From the NCBI GenBank assembly GCA_030442035.1, contig JAUJEA010000002.1, forward strand, positions 186,001 to 250,000: a stretch of 64,000 nt of DNA. Direction: 5' to 3'. The position numbers and the translations under genes were made by a program. This DNA is from Splendidivirga corallicola. Lineage in GTDB: Bacteria > Bacteroidota > Bacteroidia > Cytophagales > Cyclobacteriaceae. Under the pieces are notes generated by a model. That model worked only from the letters and a program-made list of their open reading frames with translations. It searched no databases and was not told where the DNA came from. Below are positions 35,084-43,668 of this stretch, in pieces. Within the stretch, counting starts at the first letter, position 1. Every line of letters begins with the position of its first letter.

Positions 35084-38000
35084 ATGTTTCAAAAACTATT
35101 GCGGTTTGAATGGCAGTATCATTCAAGACAAATCTCTTTTATCCTGTTTTTCATAGTATTTATGCTCTATGGTGCATTGGCTATTTCAGAAAATTTCGAT
35201 TTTTTGGGTAATACTCTCCATATCAATGATCCCTATGTGCTGAGTTTGATAACCGGTGTTGTCAGCCTGGGTTCCGTGTTTCCTATCATGTTCTTTTCTG
35301 TGAATGCTATGCTTAGGGACAGAGCTCATAACTCGGAGGGCATTGTCTTTAGCACAGCCATCAAGAAAAACACTTTTTTCTTAAGTCGATTCTCGGGTAT
35401 TTTTTTCACAGCGCTAATAGTTAGCAGTATTTCACTGGCAGGCATGTATCTCGGCACCTTCATGGTGGACATAGATCCTTTGAAAATAAACGGTTTTCAT
35501 CCTGATCACTACTTCTGGCCATGGTTGCTGTTTATCCTCCCAAATACATTTATGTTTAGTGCTTTTCTCATGGCTATTGCTGTATTGACCAGAAGTGCAG
35601 TAGCCTCTTATGCCGGAGGCATATTCATTTTCGCTCTTTACTGGATGTGTGGTTTCTACATTAATTCACCGCTGACAGGCGGTAGTGTGCTGGCATCACA
35701 GGGAATTTTGGATATAGCCTCCATGATAGATCCATTTGGTTTATCAGCTTTTTTTGATCAAACACAATTTTGGACACCTCTTCAAAAAAGCCAGGATATG
35801 ATTTCACTTTCAGGTAACTTTTTATGGAACAGAATACTTTGGATGAGTATTGCCGGATCTGCGCTCATTGTAAGTTATCGTTTATTTTCTTTCAGAAAAG
35901 CCAATGAAAAACTCAAAAAAAACAACACAACAATTGAAACTCCGAAGGTCAAAACAACAACTTATACTCAAGTAGCCTCTTTTCCCACTACGATCAAGGC
36001 ACAATTCAAAACGTTCATCTCATTGGTTAAAATAGAGTTCTGGAAGATCTTTAAAAGCTTGCCTTTTCTGGCCATCATTTTGGTTTGGTCGGTTATGGTT
36101 TTTTTAGGATTCAATTTTATTGTCAACGGGCCTGAAGAATATGGTAGCCGTTACCCTACAACCGAATTACTTGTTGGTTTGATTGCGGAGTCACTCACAA
36201 CATTTGGTCTGCTACTGGTTATTTTTTACAGTGGTGAATTAATGTGGAGAACCCGTCAGTTTAAATTCAATGAAATTGTTGATGCCACACCAGCAAGCAA
36301 CTTCACTTTATTTTTATCAAAATATGTGGTGCTGGCCATACTCCCATTGTTGCTTTTATCGATTGGAATTATACTGGCTGTTTCCTTTCAGGTATATAAA
36401 GCTTATTATCACATTGATCTTGGATTTTATTTTTCCATGTTCTATTACTTTGGACTTCAGTTTTTGCTCTATGGCTTTTTTGCCCTGTTCATACAGGCGC
36501 TGGTCCCTTACAAATATTTGGGAATGGTTCTTTCGGGACTGATCATTATTGTGCTAGGTCCCTCCAGTCATAATATAGGATTGGAACACCCACTGCTTCG
36601 ATTGAATGTTCTTCCAAATATGGTCCGGTCCTACTCCGACCTTACTGGTTACGGGCAGTTCGTGAAACCATTTCACTGGTTCGCTTTGTACTGGTCTGCA
36701 TTTACTGGTATGATCGTATTGCTTAGTGTTAAACTATGGAAAAGAGGAACGGATCACAGTTTTCGTAAGAGACTCAAGCTACTTTTTCAGCCCTGGACAA
36801 AATTTGAAAAAATTATGCTTTCAGGTGCATTTGTTGCTTTCGTTAGTGCAGGAATTTACATCTTGTACAACATCAATATTGTAAACGAATATAAGACCGA
36901 GGAGGAAGCGCATGATTTTAATGAAAACTATGAACGACAATTTAAAAAGTATGAGGCGCTTGCTGTTCCCCAGGTAATCGAGGTAAAAACGAAAGTTGAA
37001 ATTTCTCCTCAACAGCAAAAATATTCCGTACAAGCCGATTGTATCCTGGAGAATAAAAATGATGTACCGCTGGAAGAAATCTTTGTTTCCACTCCTAAAC
37101 CAATGGAATCCCTGCATATTGAAAAAAGTGAATTGGTCATGCATGATTCCTGGCTGGGAGGTTATTTGTTTAAACTTTATACACCACTTCAACCCGGCCA
37201 GCAACTAAAACTGACCTATGATCTGGAAGAGGAAATAAAAGGTTTTGCCTCGAGTAAGGCCATACTAGGAAATGGTTCTTATATCAGACATTCCTCCTTT
37301 CAACCCTACCTGGGTTATGTAGATCTATTGGAAATTAATGATCCCTATGAGCGCGAAAAGCGTGGGTTGCCTAAAAAGGAAAAGATAACCATTGCTGATA
37401 ATCATTTACAGAATGCCGGTAAGTTCAACACAGAAAAAGTACGCTTTGAAACTGTCCTTTGTACTTCAGGCGATCAGATCGGCATTGGTTCCGGTAAGTT
37501 GATCCGTCAATGGGAAGAGGGTGGTAAAAACTATTATCACTATAAAACAATTCCAAAAGTATATGGAAATATGGCCTATTTCTCTGGCAGGTTCGAAGTC
37601 AGAAAAGTGGATCATAAAGGGATATCCATTGAGATGTATTATCATCCGACGCATTATCATAATATTGAGGAAATGATCCAAGTGACCAAGGCAACACTGG
37701 ATTATTGTTCAGCACATTTTGGGCCTTACCCGCATGATTACCTGCGTATTGCGGAAGTACATAGTGGTGGTGGGTTTGGTGGACAAGCGCTCCCAGGAGT
37801 CATCAGTATGGCTGAAATGGCCATGTATACAAAGGACACCCGAAATCCGGATGCTATCAATATCGTGGCAAGGCGCACCATCCATGAAGTGGCCCATCAG
37901 TGGTGGGGACACCTGGTTTCTCCCAAAAGGATCGAGGGATCCAAGGTGCTTTCGGAATCATTGGCTAAGTATACGGAAAGCGTTATTATGGAGAAATTGT

Positions 38001-38722
38001 ATGGTCGAGCTATGGTAAGAAAGCTTACAAATTATACAGCCAGAAGATATTTCAGTGGAAGATCATACGCCGATGTCCCCGAGCCCCCCTTGTACCTAAC
38101 CGATCAACAACAGTACCTGGCCTATAGCAAAGGATATATTGTGATGCTCGCCATAAAAGATCTCATAGGAGAAGAGGCCGTTAACATTGCTTTAGGAAAT
38201 CTGGCAAAAAAACACAGTTCGGAACCAACAGCTACTACACTCGATCTTCTGAATGAATTGTATCAAGTAACCCCCATTGAACACCACAACCTGATCGATG
38301 ATTGGATGAAAAGGGTCATCACCTATGACCTCAAGCTTACTTCGTGTTCTTACAGAAAATTATCCGATGGCAAATATGAAGTCCGGGCTACGGTTAATGC
38401 CAAAAGGTTTGAAACACAAGAAAATGGCCAAGAAATCCAAATTCCTATTGATGAACCCATTCAAATAGGCATTTTCAAAAAGCACCCTAATGAGATGAAA
38501 AAAAATGAGGATGCCATTTATCTTGAAAAACGTCAAATTGACCAGGAGGAAACCATTATTAAAATTATAGTCGACGAAGTTCCAGGTTATATTGGTATAG
38601 ATCCATATCTAACCAGATTGGATAAAGTCAGAAGAGACAATTTGAAAGAGGCAAAAGAAGGTTCCTTAGTTGAGGAGAAAGGCAATGGCAGAAATAAAAT
38701 AGCTTTGAGTTTTAAGTTATGA
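35084..38722 (+). CDS. ABC permease fused to an M1-family metallopeptidase
   Basis: A protein of 1212 residues. The N-terminal ~600 residues are a 12-helix-type ABC-2 permease in two halves (first half ~1-280, second from about residue 320 with SLVKIEFWKIFKSLPFL). The remainder is a periplasmic-type aminopeptidase domain with the zinc site H934-E-V-A-H938 and third ligand in LSESLAKY (E958). GGGFGGQALPG sits in the GAMEN position. Such fusions are known in Bacteroidota, but the transported cargo is unknown. Export coupled to peptide trimming is a reasonable inference. It is co-transcribed with the ATPase. Confidence 0.92.
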   Translation: MFQKLLRFEWQYHSRQISFILFFIVFMLYGALAISENFDFLGNTLHINDPYVLSLITGVVSLGSVFPIMFFSVNAMLRDRAHNSEGIVFSTAIKKNTFFLSRFSGIFFTALIVSSISLAGMYLGTFMVDIDPLKINGFHPDHYFWPWLLFILPNTFMFSAFLMAIAVLTRSAVASYAGGIFIFALYWMCGFYINSPLTGGSVLASQGILDIASMIDPFGLSAFFDQTQFWTPLQKSQDMISLSGNFLWNRILWMSIAGSALIVSYRLFSFRKANEKLKKNNTTIETPKVKTTTYTQVASFPTTIKAQFKTFISLVKIEFWKIFKSLPFLAIILVWSVMVFLGFNFIVNGPEEYGSRYPTTELLVGLIAESLTTFGLLLVIFYSGELMWRTRQFKFNEIVDATPASNFTLFLSKYVVLAILPLLLLSIGIILAVSFQVYKAYYHIDLGFYFSMFYYFGLQFLLYGFFALFIQALVPYKYLGMVLSGLIIIVLGPSSHNIGLEHPLLRLNVLPNMVRSYSDLTGYGQFVKPFHWFALYWSAFTGMIVLLSVKLWKRGTDHSFRKRLKLLFQPWTKFEKIMLSGAFVAFVSAGIYILYNINIVNEYKTEEEAHDFNENYERQFKKYEALAVPQVIEVKTKVEISPQQQKYSVQADCILENKNDVPLEEIFVSTPKPMESLHIEKSELVMHDSWLGGYLFKLYTPLQPGQQLKLTYDLEEEIKGFASSKAILGNGSYIRHSSFQPYLGYVDLLEINDPYEREKRGLPKKEKITIADNHLQNAGKFNTEKVRFETVLCTSGDQIGIGSGKLIRQWEEGGKNYYHYKTIPKVYGNMAYFSGRFEVRKVDHKGISIEMYYHPTHYHNIEEMIQVTKATLDYCSAHFGPYPHDYLRIAEVHSGGGFGGQALPGVISMAEMAMYTKDTRNPDAINIVARRTIHEVAHQWWGHLVSPKRIEGSKVLSESLAKYTESVIMEKLYGRAMVRKLTNYTARRYFSGRSYADVPEPPLYLTDQQQYLAYSKGYIVMLAIKDLIGEEAVNIALGNLAKKHSSEPTATTLDLLNELYQVTPIEHHNLIDDWMKRVITYDLKLTSCSYRKLSDGKYEVRATVNAKRFETQENGQEIQIPIDEPIQIGIFKKHPNEMKKNEDAIYLEKRQIDQEETIIKIIVDEVPGYIGIDPYLTRLDKVRRDNLKEAKEGSLVEEKGNGRNKIALSFKL

Positions 38723-38888
38723 GTTTTGAGAAATCATGATTTGGTGACAGCCTGGTAAAGTTTGGTAAATGAACGAACTTGTATGAACTTGAAATAAGGC
38801 GTGGATACTATTAGGGAAATGGTTATCTTAGTTTTATATCCATATTTCAATATTCAGATAAAATCATTTAACCAAACTACCATAAACT

Positions 38889-39515
38889 ATGAAAAAGACA
38901 TTGATGTTATCGTTGTCATTGTTAATGTTTTTATCGTTGACAATTGTCAGCTGTAATCAAACTTCCAAACAAGAAACGAGTACTGCAGATTCGGAAGCGA
39001 CCGAAGCTGAAACAGAAACTACCGAGACTTCCGAAGAACCAGAATCCGAAAGTAAAGCTGTGGCCAGTCCCAGGAAACAAGCCTCAGGGGAGATAGATGG
39101 AGTGGCTGTCAATGTAGATTATGGTTCACCCTCAGTAAAAGGCAGGGAAATCTGGGGAGGACTTGAAGCCTATGGCAAGGTGTGGAGAGCAGGAGCCAAT
39201 GAAACCACCGCCATTGAATTTGATAAAGATGTTACTATTAATGGGAATGCTTTGGCGGCTGGAAAATATGCTTTCTTCATCATCCCCAATGAAAATGAGG
39301 ATTGGGTAGCGATATTTAATGAAGAATGGAGCCGAGAAGAACATGAGGCCTGGGGTGCTTATAACTACAAAGAAGACAAAGATGTTCTTAGAGTAAATGT
39401 GAAGCCTGAATGGTCGGATGAGGTTCAGGAAGCACTTGAGTACAATGTAGCAAATGGCACCATCAACTTTGCCTGGGAAAAGGCAAGAATCACGTTGGAG
39501 GTTAAGGCAGGATAG
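38889..39515 (+). CDS. DUF2911 lipoprotein
   Basis: A protein of 208 residues. Lipobox TIVSC (C22), then a Glu/Thr/Ser-rich linker to about residue 60, then a DUF2911 domain: SPRKQASGEIDG, DYGSPSVKGREIWGG, VWRAGANETTAIEF and GKYAFFIIPNENEDWVAIFN. The domain is common in Bacteroidota secreted proteins but has no established function. It is a single-gene unit with a hairpin terminator after it, shared with the convergent lipoprotein gene. Confidence 0.88.
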   Translation: MKKTLMLSLSLLMFLSLTIVSCNQTSKQETSTADSEATEAETETTETSEEPESESKAVASPRKQASGEIDGVAVNVDYGSPSVKGREIWGGLEAYGKVWRAGANETTAIEFDKDVTINGNALAAGKYAFFIIPNENEDWVAIFNEEWSREEHEAWGAYNYKEDKDVLRVNVKPEWSDEVQEALEYNVANGTINFAWEKARITLEVKAG

Positions 39516-39531
39516 TTACGAAATTTATCTT

Positions 39532-39577
39532 ATCAGGAGTCAGGGTGTTTGGCACACATCCTGATTTTTTATTTTTT
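39532..39577 (+). terminator. Rho-independent terminator after the DUF2911 gene
   Basis: ATCAGGA (39532-39538) pairs with TCCTGAT (39559-39565), with a partial inner stem, followed by TTTTTTATTTTTT. It stands between two convergent genes. Confidence 0.75.
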
Positions 39578-39582
39578 CTATT

Positions 39583-40344
39583 CTATTCCAAAAACTCATA
39601 ATTATCTGTAGCCAAAGGCTTACCATTCAAATATTCCCAAACAAAAGTCCGATATCGTTTTATGCCGTTCACTACAATAGGGGATTTGAATTTGATGTAT
39701 TCCCCTGTGCTATCCCCTTGCTGAGTCAATCGAAAGAACTTTGCCCAGGTCACGGCATAGTCCTCCTCATTAATGTAAAACTGCCAGGTGGGATGTTGCC
39801 CTTCCGGTAAATAGTTTACTGTAATGACTTTGTGTGCTTTTCCTTCTATGTAATCGGTATAAATGGAATCACTCACAATGGTCCCTTCATCCTTGAGTAC
39901 CATGGGTATGCCTTGCAAATACCGATGATAATTATACATTCTCTGTGCTCCTGAACCATCAAGGCCATACCTTAAAGAATCTTGTTTGGTTGGGTCCGGT
40001 TTTCCCCAGGTGACATATGATGTATCCGGTTTAACAGTTGCATTGAAGTCATGGCCATCAATCGTGGCATTTACAGAAAATATCCCTTTCGCATTATTCA
40101 GGAAAATGCTTCGCTCTACCCGGGGTAAGGTCGTATCAGCCATTTCGATATGGTTATTGACTTTAACTTCATAACTACTCCAATGATTTTCCGGATCATG
40201 GTAAGCAATACTTTTATTGATAAAGTCATTTGCCGTTACCGGAATTTGCTCCTCATTGTTTGCCTCTTGGTTCGGGTTGCATTGTGTCAACGCCCATATG
40301 GAGATCAATACCAGGAGTATATTCAATAACTTTATTTTTTGCAT
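39583..40344 (-). CDS. DUF6503-like lipoprotein
   Basis: A protein of 253 residues from the ATG at 40344. The frame stays open upstream to 40491, but that part runs through a terminator hairpin and lacks a signal. From 40344 it starts with a clean lipoprotein signal (NILLVLISIWALTQC, C22). The mature part begins with SIAYHDPENHWSSYEVKVN, the hallmark of the DUF6503 family as recalled, and is rich in beta-strands. Likely a periplasmic lipoprotein; function unknown. Confidence 0.78.
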   Translation of the reverse strand: MQKIKLLNILLVLISIWALTQCNPNQEANNEEQIPVTANDFINKSIAYHDPENHWSSYEVKVNNHIEMADTTLPRVERSIFLNNAKGIFSVNATIDGHDFNATVKPDTSYVTWGKPDPTKQDSLRYGLDGSGAQRMYNYHRYLQGIPMVLKDEGTIVSDSIYTDYIEGKAHKVITVNYLPEGQHPTWQFYINEEDYAVTWAKFFRLTQQGDSTGEYIKFKSPIVVNGIKRYRTFVWEYLNGKPLATDNYEFLE

Positions 40345-40453
40345 CGAATCACAAGTTTGGTTTTGGTTGTCATCGGATAATTCATTCATTAAATCTAACC
40401 GATTTTTTTTGGAAAAATCATAATACCGGTAATGATCAGTTAAAATTCGCAAC

Positions 40454-40485
40454 AAAAAAACCTCCCCTGGAATATCAGGAGAGGT
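40454..40485 (-). terminator. Rho-independent terminator after the NtrC-like regulator operon
   Basis: On the minus strand ACCTCTCC pairs with GGGGAGGT around a 10-base loop and is followed by seven T's. It closes the long gene run that starts at 49567 and shows that nothing downstream (such as a split-off DNA-binding domain) belongs to the regulator. Confidence 0.82.
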
Positions 40486-40518
40486 CAGCATAAATGGTAT
40501 GATTAATTCAGAAAATCT

Positions 40519-41703
40519 TTAAGCCACGGCTTCTGAGAAAATCAGATCTTCAACCCCAATTTTATCTCCATCGTTGAGCAAACAGGCCCTTTCCACAACT
40601 GATCTTAGTTCACGAACATTGCCTGGCCAATGATATTCCAGGAATTCCTTCATTACTTCCATATCAAATGATTTGGCACCTAATTTATTTTTTTCACAAC
40701 ATTCATTCATGAAATATTTGGCAATTAGGATAACATCGTTTTCCCTGTCTCTCAATGGAGGAAGTGGAATCAAAAAGCCTTGTAGCCTGTAATACAGATC
40801 TTCTCTGAATTTTCCTTCCTTCACAAGAGTTCCCAGGTTTTTATTTGTTGCTGCAATTACCCTCACATCCAAATCAATTTCTTTATTGCTACCCAATCTG
40901 CACACTTTGGACTCTTGAAGTACTCTCAAGAGTTTTTTCTGTAAGTTGAAATCCATCTCCCCTATTTCATCGAGGAATATAGTACCCTTCTGGGCTGCTT
41001 CAAATTTTCCGATCCTTCTTCCACTGGCCCCGGTAAAGGCTCCTTTTTCGTGGCCAAATAATTCGCTCTCGATGAGATCCTCAGGAATGGCGGCCACGTT
41101 AACAGGAATAAACGGTTTTCTTTGCCTGGTGGAGCTATAATGCAATGCACTTGCTACCAGTTCCTTTCCTGTTCCACTTTCTCCCGTAACCAAAGTAACC
41201 AATTTGGTATTTTCAACTTTCTTCATCAGGTTGAACACCCTTCGCATGCCGGCACTTTCCCCAATGATTTGCTCATACCGGTTGTTTTCTATTACCTGAT
41301 CTCTAAGCGATTCCAACTCCCTATGCAGTTGTATATTTTTCATGAGGTTTTGGATGCTGTTCTTCAGCTCCACAAAAGTATTTTCGTTTTTAATGATATA
41401 GTTTTTTGCTCCATTTTTATAGGCATCGACCACCACCTCAACATCTTTTTGGCCGGATAGTATAATGGTAGCAATATCATTATTCTGTCTGTTAATTTCT
41501 TTTAACACCTCTATTCCATTCATAGATGGTAAATGATAGTCTACCACTACTACATCAGGATTTAAATGAATTTCATCCAACAGATCTTTACTGTCCTCAA
41601 ATAAGCTTATGTCAACATCATTCAATTCCTCCAAATTCATTTTTATGAGATCTCTTAACATCTCATCATCATCTACAATAAAAACCTTCACCATCTTTTC
41701 CAT
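40519..41703 (-). CDS. NtrC-type sigma-54 response regulator lacking a DNA-binding domain
   Basis: About 394 residues from the ATG at 41703; an earlier in-frame ATG at 41733 would overlap the pyrophosphatase gene. Receiver with D55 (VVVDYHLP), then AAA+ sigma-54 activator domain with Walker A GESGTGKE (about 174-181), GAFTGA at 221-226 and Walker B IFLDEIGEM. It ends directly after the AAA+ lid (HWPGNVRELRSVVERACLL, then about 20 residues). The Fis-type helix-turn-helix normally following is absent, and a terminator comes 34 bp later. It could act on RNA polymerase from solution, like the few known DNA-binding-less activators (FlgR, CtcC). Confidence 0.9.
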   Translation of the reverse strand: MEKMVKVFIVDDDEMLRDLIKMNLEELNDVDISLFEDSKDLLDEIHLNPDVVVVDYHLPSMNGIEVLKEINRQNNDIATIILSGQKDVEVVVDAYKNGAKNYIIKNENTFVELKNSIQNLMKNIQLHRELESLRDQVIENNRYEQIIGESAGMRRVFNLMKKVENTKLVTLVTGESGTGKELVASALHYSSTRQRKPFIPVNVAAIPEDLIESELFGHEKGAFTGASGRRIGKFEAAQKGTIFLDEIGEMDFNLQKKLLRVLQESKVCRLGSNKEIDLDVRVIAATNKNLGTLVKEGKFREDLYYRLQGFLIPLPPLRDRENDVILIAKYFMNECCEKNKLGAKSFDMEVMKEFLEYHWPGNVRELRSVVERACLLNDGDKIGVEDLIFSEAVA

Positions 41704-41719
41704 ATTGTCTGCGTTTTGT

Positions 41720-42388
41720 TTATTCCAATGCATCGGAAAGCATTGCTTCTAAATGACCAAATCTCTTTTTGTAATCACTAACACTCCTTTCAATTACCTC
41801 ATGCGCCTCGTCCCGTCCGTATACCTGTGGGATTTCACAATGAATTTCATCCTGTCCGGGAGCTTGTTTATAGGTAAGAAAGTAATGTTTCAGTCTGTTT
41901 ATGATGGCTTTCGGGCAATCAGCAATGTCTTTCCAACTCCCGTACATCATGTCTTCTTTTAAAACAGCGATTATTTTATCATCTGCCTCTTGTTGATCGA
42001 TCATGCGCAGGCCACCAATTGGTATGGCTTCTACCAAAATATTTCCATGTGCCACCGGACGTTCAGTTAATACACAAATGTCCAGCGGATCGCTGTCTCC
42101 TACTAAATCCGAGCGTTTCAGTTTCTCATTGGAGAATTCAGCTACGCTTTCGGCACAAAAGGTTTGTGGAACAAATCCATAAAGTGCCGGACAGGTATTG
42201 GAGAATTTTTGCGGCCTGTCTATTTTCATGTAACCTGAAACTTTATCAATTTCATATTTCACAGTATCAGTAGGCACAATCTCTATGAAGCAGGTAACAA
42301 GTTCAGGTGCCCCGTTTCCAATATCAAGACCATGCCATGGATGCGATTTATACCGCAATCCCATAATTTGCCATGCCGGATCTTTCAT
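41720..42388 (-). CDS. ppa: Family I inorganic pyrophosphatase
   Basis: A protein of 222 residues. The signature DSDPLDICVL holds the metal-binding Asp residues; YGFVPQTF and the Lys/Asp set of RPVAHGNILVEAIPIGGLRMID fit soluble family I enzymes, and the C-terminal YKKRFG is conserved. It hydrolyses PPi to phosphate in the cytoplasm. It lies between the NtrC-like regulator (16 bp away) and the mannose-1-phosphate guanylyltransferase gene, whose reaction releases PPi, so the pairing is functionally sensible. The N-terminal ~30 residues (PAWQIMGLRYKSHPWHG) are typical of the longer Bacteroidota form. Confidence 0.88.
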   Translation of the reverse strand: MKDPAWQIMGLRYKSHPWHGLDIGNGAPELVTCFIEIVPTDTVKYEIDKVSGYMKIDRPQKFSNTCPALYGFVPQTFCAESVAEFSNEKLKRSDLVGDSDPLDICVLTERPVAHGNILVEAIPIGGLRMIDQQEADDKIIAVLKEDMMYGSWKDIADCPKAIINRLKHYFLTYKQAPGQDEIHCEIPQVYGRDEAHEVIERSVSDYKKRFGHLEAMLSDALE

Positions 42389-42529
42389 ACGTTTAAAATT
42401 TGTAGCCTATTGAAATTGTGAGACTCAAATTCAATCATGCCCTGGTGTGTCTCAGTAATTATCCCAGGCATTACCTGTTTCATCTGCATTTCTTTTTACA
42501 TTTTAAGTTTTTGGTAGCCTTGAAGAAAG

Positions 42530-43618
42530 TTAAACAAACTCATTCCCTTTGCTTGATCTTACTTTAGCCACTATTTCCTTGACTTCCTGTTCATCTTCCT
42601 TCTTACATATCATTAGTACATTGTCTTTTTCAGCCACTATGTAGCCATCAAGGCCTTGAGTAACCACCAACAATGACTCTGAAGTTTTGATAATACTGTT
42701 GTTGGTATTATAAGCCAGTACATTTCCTTCAATAACATTTTGACGTGTGTCCTTTGGCAAAATTTGGTGTAGTGATTTCCAGGTTCCTAAATCGGACCAC
42801 CCAAATTCACATGGCAAAGTACAGACATTGTCAGCCTTTTCCATGATTCCATGATCAATGGAAATCTCGGGAAGATCAGTATAAATTTCGTCGATAATAG
42901 GTCTTTCCTCAAGGGTGTAGAATAAGGATCTAATAGCATTGAATTGATTATGAACCTCCGGCAGATGCTCTTCATAGCTCTTAAGCAAGGTTTCTACATT
43001 GCTAATGAATATTCCGGCATTCCAGACAAAATCTCCACTTTTTAAGTAATCCCTTGCCTTTTCCAAACTGGGCTTTTCTACAAACCTTTTTACATCCTTT
43101 ATAGCATTGCCATCGTTGCCTTCATCAAATTGTATGTAACCGTAACCCGTATTAGGTTCACTCGGTTGAATACCTAATGTTAATAATATCTCTCTGCTTC
43201 CAACCGCCTTGATTCCCTCTTCGATGGTCTTTCTAAACTTTTCTTCATTAGTCACAGCATGATCGGCAGGTGTGATGATCAGATTTGCCTGTTTATTCCT
43301 TTTATGAATTTTGTGAGCGGCATAGGCTATACAAGGTGCTGTATTTCTCATGCAAGGCTCACATAAAATTTGATCATCGCTCAAAAATGGAAGTTGCTCT
43401 TTTACCTGGTCATGATAGAAAGCATTGGTAACAACCATGATGTTTTGTTCGGAGCAAAGATCTTTAAACCTTTCATAGGTCTGCTGCATAAGTGATTTGC
43501 CGTTTCCAAGCAGGTCATGGAATTGCTTGGGGTGGCCTGTTCTGCTAAATGGCCAGAAACGGCTACCGACACCTCCTGCCATAATTACCAAATAATTATT
43601 GCTATTACTGTTTTCCAT
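42530..43618 (-). CDS. manC: Mannose-1-phosphate guanylyltransferase
   Basis: A protein of 362 residues. Nucleotidyltransferase signature MAGGVGSRFWPFSRTGHPKQ at the N-terminus, then ITPADHAV, the FVEKP motif, WNAGIFI and the terminal LPCEFGWSDLGTW. It makes GDP-mannose from mannose-1-phosphate and GTP. The fused C-terminal isomerase of type II enzymes is absent, so it is the short monofunctional form. It follows the receiver-PP2C gene by 50 bp and precedes the pyrophosphatase by 141 bp. Confidence 0.92.
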   Translation of the reverse strand: MENSNSNNYLVIMAGGVGSRFWPFSRTGHPKQFHDLLGNGKSLMQQTYERFKDLCSEQNIMVVTNAFYHDQVKEQLPFLSDDQILCEPCMRNTAPCIAYAAHKIHKRNKQANLIITPADHAVTNEEKFRKTIEEGIKAVGSREILLTLGIQPSEPNTGYGYIQFDEGNDGNAIKDVKRFVEKPSLEKARDYLKSGDFVWNAGIFISNVETLLKSYEEHLPEVHNQFNAIRSLFYTLEERPIIDEIYTDLPEISIDHGIMEKADNVCTLPCEFGWSDLGTWKSLHQILPKDTRQNVIEGNVLAYNTNNSIIKTSESLLVVTQGLDGYIVAEKDNVLMICKKEDEQEVKEIVAKVRSSKGNEFV

Positions 43619-43668
43619 ATTTTTTTTATATCTGTGAGAATGCCGTCGTCATCGTCGAAGTGATGCAT

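Noticed and set aside
40345-40491. N-terminal extension of the DUF6503-like lipoprotein
   Set aside because: It would be read through the terminator hairpin and would bury the lipoprotein signal that starts at 40344.
40345-40518. Frameshifted DNA-binding domain of the NtrC-like regulator
   Set aside because: A strong terminator hairpin fills this stretch, and no frame encodes a Fis-type helix-turn-helix.
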